Positions 33,201 through 45,260 are shown, numbered from the stretch's first letter. The stretch is 64,000 bases of DNA from Entoloma clypeatum (GCA_963565915.1 OY751488.1:3224001-3288000); one strand, 5' to 3'. A program made the numbers and translations. Notes: generated by a model from the sequence alone, not told the origin.

Positions 33201-33891
33201 ACAACAATGCACCTAGTGCTACCACTGGCATATCTCCCTTCTTTGCTAACAAGGGTTACCATCCAAACATTACTGTTCACCTGGAATGAGACCTCACCTC
33301 TTCCCGAGCCCGATCCTTCATGACCAACCTAGACAAACTTCACCAAGAACTGAAATCCACCATCTCCAATGCTCAATGACATTACCAAAAGTCCTCCAAC
33401 AATAATCAGATCGACCTCCGATGTTCTCTGTTGGACAACAGGTTTTTGTCAAAGCACAGTTCTTCCGCACAACATGCCCATCCAAGAAACTCTCAGAAAA
33501 GTACTTGGGACCGTATGAGATCATTGCACAACCCAGCACACACTCCTTTACCCTCCGACTCCCTGACACATTCTGCAGTGTTCACCCCGTCTACCATGTC
33601 TCCATGCTTGAACCTGCAACTCTGAACACCATTCCAAATCGGACCCAACCTCCGCCTCCTCTGATCGACATTGACGGAGAACTGGAGTACGAGATTGCCA
33701 AAATTGTTGACTCAAAGATTGACCGACGATGTAGCTGCAAGCTACAATATTTCGTCCATTGGTTAGGATATGAAAACACTGATGAAGAATTCTCTTGGCT
33801 ACCAGCCAATGAACTGGAAAACGCCCCCAAGCTTGTCTCCGACTTTCATTCCACTTACCCCAACAAACTGGGTCTGCTCATGTCACTCTGA
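30300..33891 (+). pseudogene. G4 pol: protease, RT, RNase H, integrase, chromodomain, heavily decayed
   Basis: Protease TLVDSGPTHCFAD, RT (PHGAPILFIRKKDGS), RNase H (VETDASDYALVAIL, TDHKNLEYF), integrase core (MDFIETLPTSDNF) and chromodomain (QYFVHWLGYENTDEEFSWLP) can be followed in order. At least eight in-frame TGA codons and two frameshifts (near 32225-32240 and 33400) break it. The RT box reads YLDN instead of YLDD. The integrase core lacks about eight residues that include the second catalytic Asp (G3 has ISDRGLEF there). The element is dead in trans and in cis. Stops at 31352 and 33375 face Arg in G3. Confidence 0.88.
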
Positions 33892-33955
33892 AACAAGCAA
33901 AACAAGTACTATTTGTTATCTACTTAGTACATTGTTTCTTGTTTGAAGGACCCTC

Positions 33956-34388
33956 TGTAAGGGCGACCTTATGATCCAAGACTCGAACTCAGATACTTGC
34001 AAGGGAGATCCGAAGTTTAGATTGAGCAGTCTGATAAGTAATACAACACATACCTTGCAAGGGAGATCCGAAGAGAAAGTTCTAAGGATTTCCCTGCAAG
34101 CTAGCTAGATAAATAGTAAAATGAGATATGAAATAAGAGATAAAACGAGACGCATGAATGATGAGCAATAATCGGGAGTAGGGATGGGGGATGAATGGAA
34201 ACAAGATGAATGATAGTACCTGCGATCCGACGTGCGGAGTAGCGGATGGGCGCGGAGTCGTCGGATGCGGAGAGGCAGATAAGATGTCAGAGGCAGCGGA
34301 TACGATCAGAGGATGTCGGAGATGGTGGAATAGAAAGGAAAGGAAGAAAGGAAAGGAAAAGTGAAAAGTGAAAGTGGTTGCCCTTACA
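33956..34388 (-). repeat. G2 3' LTR
   Basis: 433 bp with an internal direct repeat CTTGCAAGGGAGATCCGAAG (two copies). A run of ten C follows, the polypurine tract on the element strand. Confidence 0.88.
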
Positions 34389-34402
34389 TCACCCCCCCCC
34401 CT

Positions 34403-36824
34403 TCAAGGCACAGCATCTCGACGTGTCAGGCAAAACGAGTTGAATATCGCGGCGGCGATCCACCGTGGAGCTCCCGGATGATGTCAGTAGAAGTCGCGGA
34501 CTAGGCGCGGAGCGTGGACATTGTCTTCTGCTTCCCAGGAATTCTCTTCGTAGCCATATCCCTTCCATTTGACCAAGAATTGAAGCTTGCCTCAATGCAG
34601 TCGGCTGTCCAAGAGGTTTTCAACATTGTACTCCAATTCTTCTCCAACTACTGTTGGAGGCGGAGGAGAATGGACTTGGCATCGGAAAGGGTCATTGGGA
34701 ACTAGTGAAAGTTTGACGACATGGAATACTGGGTGAATGCAGGACATGGAAGGGGGAAGGCAAAGTTTGTAGGCATGTGTTCTGACAGGTCGGACCACTG
34801 GGAAAGGGCCTATGTATCAATGTGCAAGTTTTTTTGTGGGTCAGGTGGTTTTGAGGTCTGATGAGTCTAAAAAGACCTTGTCCCCCGGGCGGAATGTTGG
34901 AGTGGTGCTCCGATGCTGGTTGTAGTATCGCGCCATGTTGTCTTTTGCCTTTGTCAGTGCTGCGCGAGCCTCCTCCAGAGTGGACTTCATCCGCTCGCTG
35001 AAATCCGCTACCGCCTCGATCTCCGTCCGCTTCTCGCGAGGTTCGAATCCCATGTGTGGATGGTGGCCAGTGTCAATGTAGAACGGAGTTTGACATGTCG
35101 ATGTGTGAACATGGTTGTTGTATGCAAATTCAGCCATCAGAAGCCATTCGTCCCAATCATCTTGATGTTCATTGATGAATAGGCGAAGGTATTGTTCCAA
35201 TCCTTGATTGACCTGCTCCGTCTGTCTGTCCGACTGCGGATGGTAGGCTGTCGAGGCAGCAACCTTAATGCTAAGCAGCCTGTATAGTTTGCGCGTGAAC
35301 TTGGCGACAAACTGTGGTCCTCGGTTGGAGACAATGGCCTCCGGTAGTCTGTGGAGTTTCCAGATGTTTTGAACATAGGAGCGTGCAGTCCCAAGTGCAG
35401 AGATGTTGGAGTGTGTCGGGATGAAGTGTCCCCGCTTCCCTACTGAGTCCACTACCACCTGATAGCATCATAGCCGTGGGCTTCTGGTAGTTCAGTAATG
35501 AAGTCAACACTGGTTACTTGCCATCGCTCCGTGGGGACCAGTAGCAGATTGAGCTCTCCGGAGGGCGGAGTGCATCGGACCTTGGTGCGGAGGCATGGGT
35601 CGCATGTCTTGCAATATTGACCTATTAAACGAGACATGTGTGGCCACCAGTAATTGCGTGACACCAGTTCCAAGGTTTTCCACCATCCAGGATGTCCGGC
35701 CACCGGTGTGTCATGGTGTTGTGTGAGGATCCAATGACGCAGTTGGGGATTGTTAGGAACATAGATATGATCCCTGAAGTAGAGCAAACCTTCCGCTTGC
35801 CTCCGGGATTTGACAACCTCCGCCACACTATCCTCCAGTAACCCCTCTCGGATTCCCTGTCAGACCTGGTGGAGGACATCATGTTCTTCCCCTTGAACAG
35901 TTACCCCATGCATTGCTCACACTGCAAACAATTCTGGTCGAAGAAGGATGATGTTTTCGTTGTCCCGCGATCCATCTCCATGGTCTGCTTGTCAGGACAA
36001 AGCGTCGGACTTGCCCATTGACTTGCCAGGTCAATGGTGCATTTTGAAATCGAAACGAGCGAGGTATAAGGACCATCTAGCTTGTTGTCGATTTAGTTTT
36101 TGAGCTGTCATGAAATACTCAAGATTTTTGTGGTCTGTCCAAATCTCCACTGTCTTCTCCACTCCTTCAAGGAAGTGCCTCCACTCCTCCAATGCGCGGA
36201 CCACCACCAACATCTCCTTGTCGTAGATCTCGTAGTTGCATTCCACCGGACTAAGGCTTTTGGAATAGAATGTGACAGGGTGCCACTTACCGTCCTCTGT
36301 TGGTTGGGACAGTACTGCTCCAGTTGCAAAGTCCGAGCTATCTGCTTCTATCTGCCACTCCTTTCCATGATCAGCCAAGACCAGGATCAGAGCAGATGTA
36401 ATCCTCCGCTTCAACTCTGCAAATGCAGACACTTCTCCCTCCTTCCAAGACCAGAGGTGCCCTTTCTTTGTGAGCTCAAAAAGAGGGCACGCGATGTCCA
36501 AAAACCCTTCAATAAAACGGCAATAGAAGTTAGTGAATCCCAGAAAGGACTGTACTTTTCAGACGTTTGTTGGAGCAGGCCACTCCACGACCCCTGCTAC
36601 CTTCACCGGATCCATCTCTATGTGTCCTTGTTCAATAATAAGGCCTAGGTATTCAATGTGTGTTTGTTCAAACTCGCATTTCTCTGGTTTTAGATAGAGT
36701 TTGTGTTTGCAAAGTCGTTCCAGTACAATCCATGTGACCCTCCAATGATCCGCAAGGGTCTCCGTGAAGATGAGTATATCGTCGAGGTAAACACAGACTA
36801 CACCTTCAGTGATAAGGTCCTGAA
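34403..36824 (-). pseudogene. G2 pol 3' part: RT palm, RNase H, integrase, chromodomain
   Basis: The reading starts inside the RT palm (DLITEGVVCVYLDDILIF) directly at the G3 border. It runs through FLGFTNFYCRFIEGF, RNase H (IEADSSDFATGAVLSQ, WTDHKNLEYF), the integrase zinc finger (HHDTPVAGHPGWWKTLE, CKTCDPC), the core (STAYHPQSDRQTEQVNQ) and a chromodomain (LQFLVKWKGYGYEENSWE). Stops, mostly TGA, interrupt it near 36556, at several places between 35830 and 36030, near 34840, and in the chromodomain. The RT active site is intact but the enzyme's N-terminal half is gone. Confidence 0.85.
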
Positions 36825-37506
36825 TATTAAGTAGGTGAAACATCGGAGCTTTGTCGGAGTCCGTCGGAGGTCGGACATAGGACTGGGACTGGAGTGGAAC
36901 TCCGGAAATGTGGAGGAACGACGAAGGGGAGGGACGTGGCTTCAACGTATGTGTTGCGCCGCCGTTTGTTGGATAAGGTGTCCCAATTTCAGGAGGGAGG
37001 AGGAGGGGTCGGAGGTGTGGAGGTTCTCGGAGAGATCTCAGTGAGAGACACATTGACATGGAAGTGGTCGGATGACGTCGGAGTTGTGACTCAAACACAG
37101 TACTGAGCTCGTCAAAGGGTAACGATGGAGGAAGAGCAGAAGATGAGGATGTTGTTGGTGTATTGTACCACGGCGAGGATCTCTGGCATGAACGGAAAGT
37201 AGAGGAGTGAACTTTGTTGATATTCGAACTGAGGAACTACAGGTATGGTACGAGCTTAAATACCTAAATGTGATTACTGTACGGAGATGGTCGGAGTAGG
37301 TCCGGAGTTGTGGCGTAAGTTGCCAGCGACTGTAACAAACATTGGAGATGTCAGTCAACGGACCATGCGGAAAAGGCGATGCATAAGTAAACGGGAATAT
37401 GAATATGAAATGCACGATGGCAACGTGCGGAGATGCGGAGATAATGGATGTCCGGAATGTCAGAGGATGATCGGAGTGGATCGGAGATTCGGAGACTGAT
37501 ATAACA
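36825..37506 (-). repeat. G3 3' LTR
   Basis: 682 bp, TATTAAGTAGGTGAAACATC... to ...GGATATAACA. Related copies are at 43067-43764 and, rearranged, at 50193-50873. It is packed with CGGAG/TCGGA motifs. Confidence 0.88.
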
Positions 37507-37532
37507 GTATTCCCCTCTTAGGTCTGACACCC

Positions 37533-38490
37533 ATGGAAGACCACGAGAAAATAAACAAGGTCATGTGGTCTCAGTTATTTAACGGAGATGAGCGGCCCAA
37601 GGGTTTTCTTCCAGTTACCACCAACATGCCCCAAGACACACAACCCGTGCGCTCCAGCGCCAACCTCGATGACTCTGAAGAGGAGCTCCTGCGCCATCTG
37701 GCGCAGGTACACAAGGATAAGGAGGAGGCAGAGGCAAGGAAGAAGGCCGAGGCCGAGAGGAGGGCGAGGGAGGCAGAGGCGAAGAAGAGGGCAGAGGCGG
37801 AGGCAAAGGCAGAGGCAGAGGCGGAGAGGAAGAGGGCAAAGAAGGCAGGGAAGCAGAGGGCGGAGAGCGGAGCGGAGGAGTCGGAGGTCCGGGGGGAGGC
37901 ATGTCAGGCCTGTGCGCAGGCGAAGGTGGAATGCAAGTGGGCGCTATGAGTACCCGCTTTTCCATCTTCTTTTTCTTACTGACAATCTCCTTAGGCAGGG
38001 GAAGGGCACCGCATGCCAGCGATGTAAAGATGGCAAACGGGTTTGCCTGAAGGCCGGCGAGACGTGGGTGAAGCGGAAACGGGGAAAGACAGAGGAGGCC
38101 GTCGTGGAGGTCGCGGGCCCGAGCAGGGCGAAGGGCTGCTGCGGCGCAGGGGTCGCGGAGGAGCTCTGGGAGCTCTGGGAGGAGTAGGAGGAGAAGGAGG
38201 AGCAGTCAGCGAGGGTCGGTTGGGCGCTGCTCCGGCAGCTACAGATCTTAAACAACCACCTCGCCTACCAGAACTTTCTGCTGGAGGCGGCGGCTCCGGA
38301 GTCGGAGCTGGAGGACGGAGAAGAGGAAAAAGGAGAGGAAGAGGACGAGGAAATGGACGAGGGAGCAGACGAGGAGTTGGCGGATGGGGAGCTTGCGGAG
38401 CTGCAAGCGGAGAAAGAGGAGGCGGAGGGAGAACCAGAGGGTGAGTCGGAGGATGACGGTCCACCGGCCAAAAAGGCCAAAACCCAGTAG
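37533..38490 (+). pseudogene. G3 antisense gene: coiled-coil protein with Zn2Cys6-type cysteine spacing
   Basis: Two exons, 37533-37936 and 37995-38490, joined by a GT-AG intron, give exactly 300 codons including the terminator, opposite in strand to gag-pol. One in-frame TAG at 38185-38187 (probably GAG to TAG) breaks the C-terminal third. Residues ~60-110 are a Lys/Glu/Ala/Arg-rich coiled coil. The cysteines read CQACAQAKVEC before the intron and CQRCKDGKRVC after it, giving C-X2-C-X6-C-X7-C-X2-C-X6-C, which fits fungal Zn(II)2Cys6 clusters. The tail is acidic and ends PPAKKAKTQ, nuclear-signal-like. The start codon is 27 bp from the 3' LTR, so its promoter is likely in that LTR. G4 has a homologous gene in the same place. 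A regulatory or silencing-counteracting role is conjecture. Confidence 0.65.
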
Positions 38491-38552
38491 CCCCTCCCCC
38501 CTCTAATTATTATTTTTTATTTTATTTTGCAATATGAGTGCCTTGCGTGGTT

Positions 38553-41500
38553 CTATAGGCGTGATAAGGGGCCCGGTTTCTCCGGATATGCAGAGTGGAA
38601 ATCCGCGACTAAGTCCGTCACATGTTCGAGTTCCATGGCGGGTAGCCAGGACTGTTCCTCATCGGTTCCTTCATAGCCTAGCCAATGGACTAGGTAGAGC
38701 AGTTTGCAAGAACGCTGCTGATCCAGTTTGGTGTCAAGGATTTTGGCAATTTCATATTCCACTTCTCCTTCAATGTCGATCAGAGGAGGTGGAGTTACTG
38801 TCCGGTTCGGAATGATGTTCGGAACAGATGGCTCCAGCATGGAGATGTGGAAAATGGGGTGAACACCACGTATGGTGTCCGGAAGTTGGAGGGTGTAAGA
38901 GTGTGTACCATTCCTGGCAAGGATGTCAAAGGGGCCAAGGTACTTTTCAGACAGCTTTTTGGAGGGTTGCATAGTGCGGAAAAACTTGGCCTTCACAAAC
39001 GCTTGCTGTCCTACTTCGAGCGGAGGGGGCGGAGCACGCTGGAGATCGGCGGGGCCTTGATAACGTCGTTGAGCTTCTAGGATTGTAGATTTGAGCTCTT
39101 GGTGAAGCTCGTCCAGGTCTACGATGAATTGTCGGGCATGGGCGGATGCGAGGTCGCACTCTGGATGGACGGAGAGGTTCGGATGATAACCTTTATTGGC
39201 AAAGAAGGGCGAGATCCCGGTTGTAGCACTCAGAGCATTGTTGTACGCGAACTCCGCAAGTGGAAGTAGCTCAGACCAGTTGTCCTGCTGATAGTTGCAG
39301 AAGATGCGGAGGTACTGTTCCAAGGTTTGGTTGGTACGTTTGGTTTGACTGTCGCCTTCAGGATGGTAGCCAGAGGTGAAGTGCAGAGTCATGTTGAGGG
39401 CTTTTCCAAGGAAGTGGAAAAAGTGGGAGATGAACTCCAGGCCTCGGTCAGAGATGACATGTTCCAGTACTCCGTGCTTGGAGAACACATGCAGGATGAA
39501 CAAGGTGGCTAGATCTTCGGAGGTGCAGTGGATCGTAGTCGGAACAAAAATGCTTTGTTTTGTCATTCGGTCAACAATAACAAGGATTGCGTCAAAACCG
39601 CCGGAGGTCGGAAGTGTCTCGATGAAGTCCATGGATATGGAGTTCCACGGAAGGTTCGGAACTGGGAGTTGCTTGAGCATACCATAGGGCTTGTGGCATT
39701 GAGGTTTAGAGTGCATGCAAGTGGTGCAGGATTTGCAGTACTTTTTGACAAAGTCTTGAACACCAGGCCAAGTATAATCTCGTTGAATGAGACTAACTGT
39801 CTTGTTCTGTCCGGGGTGTCTGGAGAGAATATGGTCGTGCTTGTTGCGGAGGTGCGGAGCCAGAGGTTATCGGAGTTGGGGACATAAATGCGACCACTTT
39901 GATGGAGGAAACCGTCGGAGTCTACGGACCAGTGCGGTTTGGGCTCCTTGAGATGGTTGGCATAGATTGGGTTGGATGGGAGTGAACGGAGGATGTCGGA
40001 GTGCAACTGTTCAATGTCCATTATGACTGTGGCGCAGAGAACAGGGGTGAACAACTCCATAGCTTGGACAGATGCGGACAGCTGTTCTTGGGAGAAGACT
40101 GGTTGGAAATTGCTTGGATTTACCGATGCATAGTCGCTATTCCCCTCTTTGGGATAGACATCCCATCGTCTAGTCAAAGAGTCCGGCTTGGTACCGAGAC
40201 GTCCGGGGCGGAAGCGAATTAAGAGATTGAACTGAGAGAGGAACTCAGACCACCGGGCCTGTTGGCAGGTGAGAACCTTTGTAGTGGCGAAGTACTCCAG
40301 GTTCTTGTGGTCCGTGACAACGTTGATCGGAGCAGCGGAGCCTTCAAGGTAATGTCGCCATACCTTGAATGCTTCATGGATAGCAAGTAACTCCTTGTCG
40401 TGCATGTCGTAGTTGAGTTCCGGGGCGGTGAAGGTGCGGGAGTGGAATGCTACTGGGTGTATCTCCTCGTCGGAGGTCCCAATGGTCAAAATAGCACCAA
40501 GTGCGTAATCGGAGGCGTCCGTCTCGATGATAATAGGTCGATCAGGAATCCAATGAGTGAGGACTGGTGCTTTGGTAAAAGTGAGTTTCAACTCATTGAA
40601 CGCACTCCGTGCAGAGCACTGTAACATCGAGGAGGTCACTGAAGATATCATTCACAAATCACTGAAAAGCGGCAGGGGCGTTGGATAGTCCAAAAGGCAT
40701 AACAAGCCATTCAAACGATCCGTAACGAGTGCGGAAAGTGGTTTTCCATTCATCTCCGTCGGCAATGCGGACAAGATGATATGCATGCCGGAGATCAAGA
40801 GTGGTATAAACATGCGCTTTTCCGGCAGTGGAAAGGAGGTCGGAGATGAGCGGAAGAGGGTATCGATCCTTCTTGGTAACTTTGTTCAGGCCCCGATAGT
40901 CGACGCACAGGCAGAGGAAACCGTCCTTCTTTCGGACAAAGAGGACCGGAGCGCCGTGCGGAGAGCGAGAGGGGCAAATGAAACCAATGGCCAAATGTTC
41001 GTCTATGAAGTTTTGCAGGGCAGATAGTTTGGATTGTGAAATGGAGTACATAGGGCCAATAGGGGGAGTCGATCCGTCTTCTAACTCCATGCGGAGCAAG
41101 GGTGTCTGCTTTTGTCTTGCTAAAAACATCGGCAAAATCGTGATATTCCTCTGGGATATGGGAGAGGTCTGGAGGTTCCTCGGACATGGAAACAGATTGG
41201 GCGGAGATCGTGTGGTCGGAGAGGTGAATTCGGAAAGATTGGGCACCCGGAAGTTTGCAAGCGCGCACAAATGCGGCTGCATTTATCAATGCAATATTCG
41301 GAACAACGTCCGGAGTTGCAGCGGGTGTGCCGGAGTCAGAGGTTGGAGTATCAGGAGAGGTCTGGGGAGGTAGCGGAGCTGACCTGGCAGAAGATGTCAA
41401 GGTCGGAGACTCCTTCAAGAGCTGTGGATGGAAAGTAATACTGCCCAATACCCAGTCAATCATAGGATTGTAGCGGGTGAGCCAGTTGTATCCAAGAACC

Positions 41501-41913
41501 ATAGAACAGGAGGAATCGAGCGGAGTCACATAGGCTGTAATGGCCATATATTCACCGGAGGAAAAGTATACAGGGAGATCAACTGCCTGAGTAATGACGG
41601 AGTTGGACATTCCATCAAATAATTTAAGTTTGATCAGAGGTATGGAGGTGAAAGGGAGTTTATAGGATGAAGTGTAATGGGAGTCAATAAAACAATGAGT
41701 AGAGCCGGAGTCCACAAGGGTGGCTATCGGAGCAGAATCGGAGATAAGCAGAGATGTAAGTCGGACATGGAGGGAATTGGGGTCGGAAAGAGCAGAAGCG
41801 TTGAGTAGAGTGGTAGTACAGATGGGTTCAATGCAGTCCTCAGGCCGTACAGAGTCCTGTGGACTGCCTGCTAATTTTTTGTTTTGTCCGTGGTCTTGGC
41901 TTGGGCAGCGCAC
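38553..41913 (-). pseudogene. G3 pol: protease, RT (active site deleted), RNase H, integrase, chromodomain
   Basis: Protease LVDSGSTHCFID is followed by a conserved linker. After TLAPH about 20 bp present in G4 are missing, which shifts the frame (near 41100). RT resumes with [15 protein letters not shown] and [15 protein letters not shown] but ends at TGA near 40659, and the region with YLDD through the connection (about 110 codons relative to G4) is deleted. RNase H (IETDASDYALGAILTI), the integrase finger and an intact DDE core (ISDRGLEFISHF, SGYHPEGDSQTKRTNQTLE) and chromodomain (LYLVHWLGYEGTDEEQSWLP) follow, with one more frameshift near 39850. The RT is therefore inactive, while the integrase-chromodomain part is open for about 388 codons. 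Confidence 0.88.
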
Positions 41914-43026
41914 GCCTTAGCCTTAGAGGTGGAGGACGAAGACTTCAGGCAATCTTTTGCGATGTGTCCAGCTTTGCCACAAAACATACAGAGGTTGTTG
42001 TCAAAATGGCATTTGCATTCCTCCAGAGTTAGCTTTCTGTCTTTTCCGAGTTTGTCAGAGATGTTGGACTTGGGAGCGGAGGAAGGCTTCGACTGTTTGC
42101 CCTGGTTCTGTGTCTGCGGTTTGGCTTTGGAGTTTTTATCGGAGTTTGCGGAGGGGGTTTTAGCTTCGGATTTGTCGGATTTGGATGCGGACTTGTCGGA
42201 GTGGGATTTCTCATGCTGACGTTCCCAGTGGCGAGCATCAATAGTCTGTGCTAGCTCCCTAAGTGCTGGTAACGTGCTTGGCTTTGCTTGAGTCCCAAGG
42301 ACATCTTTAATCTGCTCCGCCAACCCGGAGTAGTACCGGTGATGCAGGGCGGAGCTGTCCCAGTGCATTTTGGCAGCAAGGCATGTGAACTCGATATTAT
42401 ACTTGAGAATATGTTGATTTTCGCGCATTTTGAGATTGTCCAGAGAGTCGGCAGCATCCGCAACGGGGTCAATGACCCCGAATTCCATGCGGAGTGTGCG
42501 GAGGAATGCGGACCAATCTTCGTACCAGTCTGGGGGGTTGTCCAGGTCTGGTTCAATGATGAAATGCTCAAAATAATCGAGAGCTGTGCCTCGGAGAAAA
42601 GAGATGGCGAGAGTGATTTTGGCAGAGTCATCGTCATACTCGGAGTTGTCGTGGAAGAACAATGTGCATTGGAGGATAAACTGGTTCAATTTCCGGGGAT
42701 CAGAACCGTCGAAGGTGTCTGGATCCTTAGCCTTTTTGTGATGCTTGTGACCTTTGCTGCGTTTGAGTTCATTGATCATTAAGACGAAAGCATCCACAAG
42801 GGCTTGTGGGCCAAAAATATTCTGAGGAGACGGGAGTGTGGATTCTATGGGGAAGTGGGGATTGGAATATTATGCGGAGGTGTGATGGGCCAAAAACCCA
42901 GAGGTGTCGGAGTAGTCGGAGTTTGGGGGATAGTTCTGTTAAACGTTGTTCAACATTTTGTAGAACTTGCTGCCTAGAAGTGCCAGCTTCTGCGGCTTTT
43001 GCTGCCTTGGTGTTTCGGAGTGCCAT
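41871..43026 (-). pseudogene. G3 gag, one frameshift near its N-terminus
   Basis: The ATG at 43026 opens MALRNTKAAKAAEAGTSRQQ. The frame is lost about 45 codons later and continues in another register from about 42797 (KAKDPDTFDGSDPRKLNQFI). The capsid part matches G4 Gag. One zinc knuckle, CMFCGKAGHIAKDC, is near the C-terminus, preceded by a Lys/Ser/Asp-rich stretch. Confidence 0.82.
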
Positions 43027-43066
43027 GACTAGCAGGAATCCAAAAACGGTTTGAGTTCGAATATAC

Positions 43067-43764
43067 TATTAAGTAGGTGAAACATCAGAGCTTCGTCAGA
43101 GTCCGTCGGAGGTCGGACATAGGACTGGGACCAGAGCGGAACTCCAGAAATGCGGAGGAACGATGAAGGGGAGGGACGTGGCTTCAATGTATGTGTTGCG
43201 CCGCCATTTGTTGGATAAGGTGTCCCAATTTCAGGAGGTCGGAGGAGGGGTCGGAGGTGCAGAGGTTCTCAGTGAGAGACACATTGACATGGAAGTGGTC
43301 GGATGACGTCGGAGTTGTGACTTGAACACAGTACTGAGCTCGTCGAAGGGTAACGATGGAGAAAGAGCAGAAGATGAGGATGTCGTCAGCGTATTGTACC
43401 ACGGCGAGGATCTCTGGCATGAACAGAGAGTAGAGGAGTGAACTTTGTTGATATTTGAACTGAGGAACTACAGGTATGGTACGAGCTTAAATACCTAAAT
43501 GTGATTACTTTATGGAGATGGTCGGAGTAGGTCCGGAGTTGTGGCGTAAGTTGCCAGTGACTGTAACGAACATCGGAGATGTCGGTCAATGGACCATGCG
43601 GAAAAGGCGATGCATAAGTAAACGGGAATATGAATATGAAATGCATAAAGGCATGGAGTTATGAATATGAAATGCACAATGGCAATGTGCAGAGATGCGG
43701 AGGTAATGGATGTCCGGAATGTCAGAGGACGGAGTGGATCGGAGATTCGGAGACGGATATAACA
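43067..43764 (-). repeat. G3 5' LTR
   Basis: 698 bp and close to 36825-37506, with small indels. CGGAG-type motifs are frequent. An antisense frame at 43184-43420 happens to contain ADDILIF; this is LTR, not reverse transcriptase. Confidence 0.88.
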
Positions 43765-44015
43765 GAGTGTGTCTTTGGTGTCGGTAGTTTCAAGAACTAT
43801 GTCTAGTTCAATAGAATTGTCGGAGTGAGCGCATGCGAGGACATATTGTTTTGGAAGCCGACGCTCCCACTTAGAGAGGCGAAGGCGGATAGGGTTTGCG
43901 GAGTTGGGTGCGACTATGGGATCGTTTGCAGGCTTAGAGATGGAGGGTATAGGATCATATTGTTCCATAAATAAGGCAGCATAACAATTTTTAGTAGACA
44001 ACGAGGGCGCACTGT
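43765..44015 (-). pseudogene. G2 pol N-terminal remnant
   Basis: The frame continues into a protease-region N-terminus (SKWERRLPKQYVLACAHSDN, IELDIVLETTDTKDT) and is cut by the G3 LTR. It is the other side of the gap left in G2 pol. Confidence 0.6.
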
Positions 44016-45260
44016 TCACTCGTTGTGGGGAGGAAAATCCTCCTGTCCTCCCTCTGACTCTGCAGACTCCGTGGGCGGAACAGAGTTGTCTTCCACTGCG
44101 TCCTTGACCACGAGTTGTTCCATAATAAACTCGTCCTGCTCCTCCATTGTCATGAAGCGAACGTCGAAGCGAAGGGGGCATTCACAACTAAAGTGGCCCG
44201 TTTTGTTACATCTGAAGCATGCATTGGCATTCTTGCCTTTAACACGTGAAGTATCAATGTCCATTGCATTAGGGTCCCTTGTTGGCAGAGTGGATGCGGA
44301 TGCAAGCAGAGCTGTACATGGAGTGAATGGAATGTAGGGGCAAGGGAATACTGAGGTGCCAGGTACTCTTGGTCCGACAACAGTGCAGAAGGCGGATGTG
44401 CGGGTCAGAGCAGTGGCTTTGAAGGCTTTGTTGGCAATCCTATTGTCGTCATTGACTCGTGCTGCAGAGTACCACTCATTGGGGTTGTCATCCGCAGGCC
44501 GTCCATGGGACAGGGTGGCAATCTCGTTCTGAATGTTGGAACGGAGACCATGGTGGAATTTGAGTACGATGTTGGTATCCTCCTGATAGCCCACTTTGTC
44601 AATGTAGTCTTTGAACTCATCAATATAGGTCTCGACATCCCGTTGACCTTGATAGTAGGATTCTCCTTCGAGGATCAGTCTCACGTCCTGTTCCTCATTC
44701 TTTGGAGTGAAATCCGCTGTGAAGACTGCACAGAAGTCCACCCAAGTCTGATAAGGCGGAGCACCGGTCCTCCGCTTTTGTCGGATAATGCGATCCGCAA
44801 AACGTGCTGTGCGTCCACTCTTCATGAAAGATAAGGCCCAATAAATTTTAGTGTGGTCGTCTGTGAACTGTTCCGGAGCCAGCCCCATAAACAATTCACA
44901 GGAATTTAGAAAGGTCCAGCCATTTGCGCGCGATCTGTCAAAGTCTGACAGATTGGCAGGGTTTGCTCAATGCATGCCCGGATTGGCCAGAGCGAGCGGA
45001 GCAGGTATAGGTGTGGGTGGAGGAGCAGGTGGGATAGGTGGCGGAGCTGGGGCAGGAATTGTGTTGAAGGCGAGGAGGAGTTGGTCAAGTTGAGTCGAGA
45101 TATCAGTGAGAGTTTGACATTGTTCCTGGAACTTGTGCTCGAGCTGTTCAAGGCGATTGGGGTCATCCATTACTATGCGCGGAGCAGAATCACCAGTTAC
45201 GGAGAGGTAATTAGAAGAACTGGAAGGGGTGTGAGATGTATCAGAGTCAGACGTAGACAA
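44016..45260 (-). pseudogene. G2 gag with one in-frame stop
   Basis: The N-terminal part is Ser/Thr- then Pro-rich (FNTIPAPAPPPIPPAPPPTP). A TGA at about 44967 interrupts it, and the capsid domain continues (MFMGLAPEQFTDDHTKIYWA, TWVDFCAVFTADFTPKNEEQ). One zinc knuckle, CFRCNKTGHFSCEC, lies near the end. The true start codon could not be fixed; no ATG is evident upstream. Confidence 0.8.

Larger units (their letters stand above)
36825..43764 (-). mobile_element. G3: chromovirus with antisense Zn-cluster gene, lying inside G2
   Basis: LTRs at 36825-37506 and 43067-43764, with the element on the minus strand. Gag lies next to the right LTR and the chromodomain next to the left. Between pol and the 3' LTR lies a gene on the opposite strand (37533-38490). 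Pol has a 20-bp deletion, a frameshift and loss of the RT active site. No TSD is visible (CTGAA versus GAGTG), and more than 1 kb of G2 is missing at the site, so insertion was followed or accompanied by deletion. LTR ends are TG...TA on the element strand. Confidence 0.85.

Noticed and set aside
37588..38464. Long overlapping frames rich in Pro or Arg on both strands of the G3 antisense gene
   Set aside because: They are shadows of the Glu/Ala/Arg-rich coding frame; only one frame keeps cysteine spacing and splice sites homologous to the G4 gene.
43184..43420. Frame with ADDILIF, resembling the RT active site
   Set aside because: It lies inside the G3 5' LTR, the same string occurs in the related LTR copies, and no RT context surrounds it.
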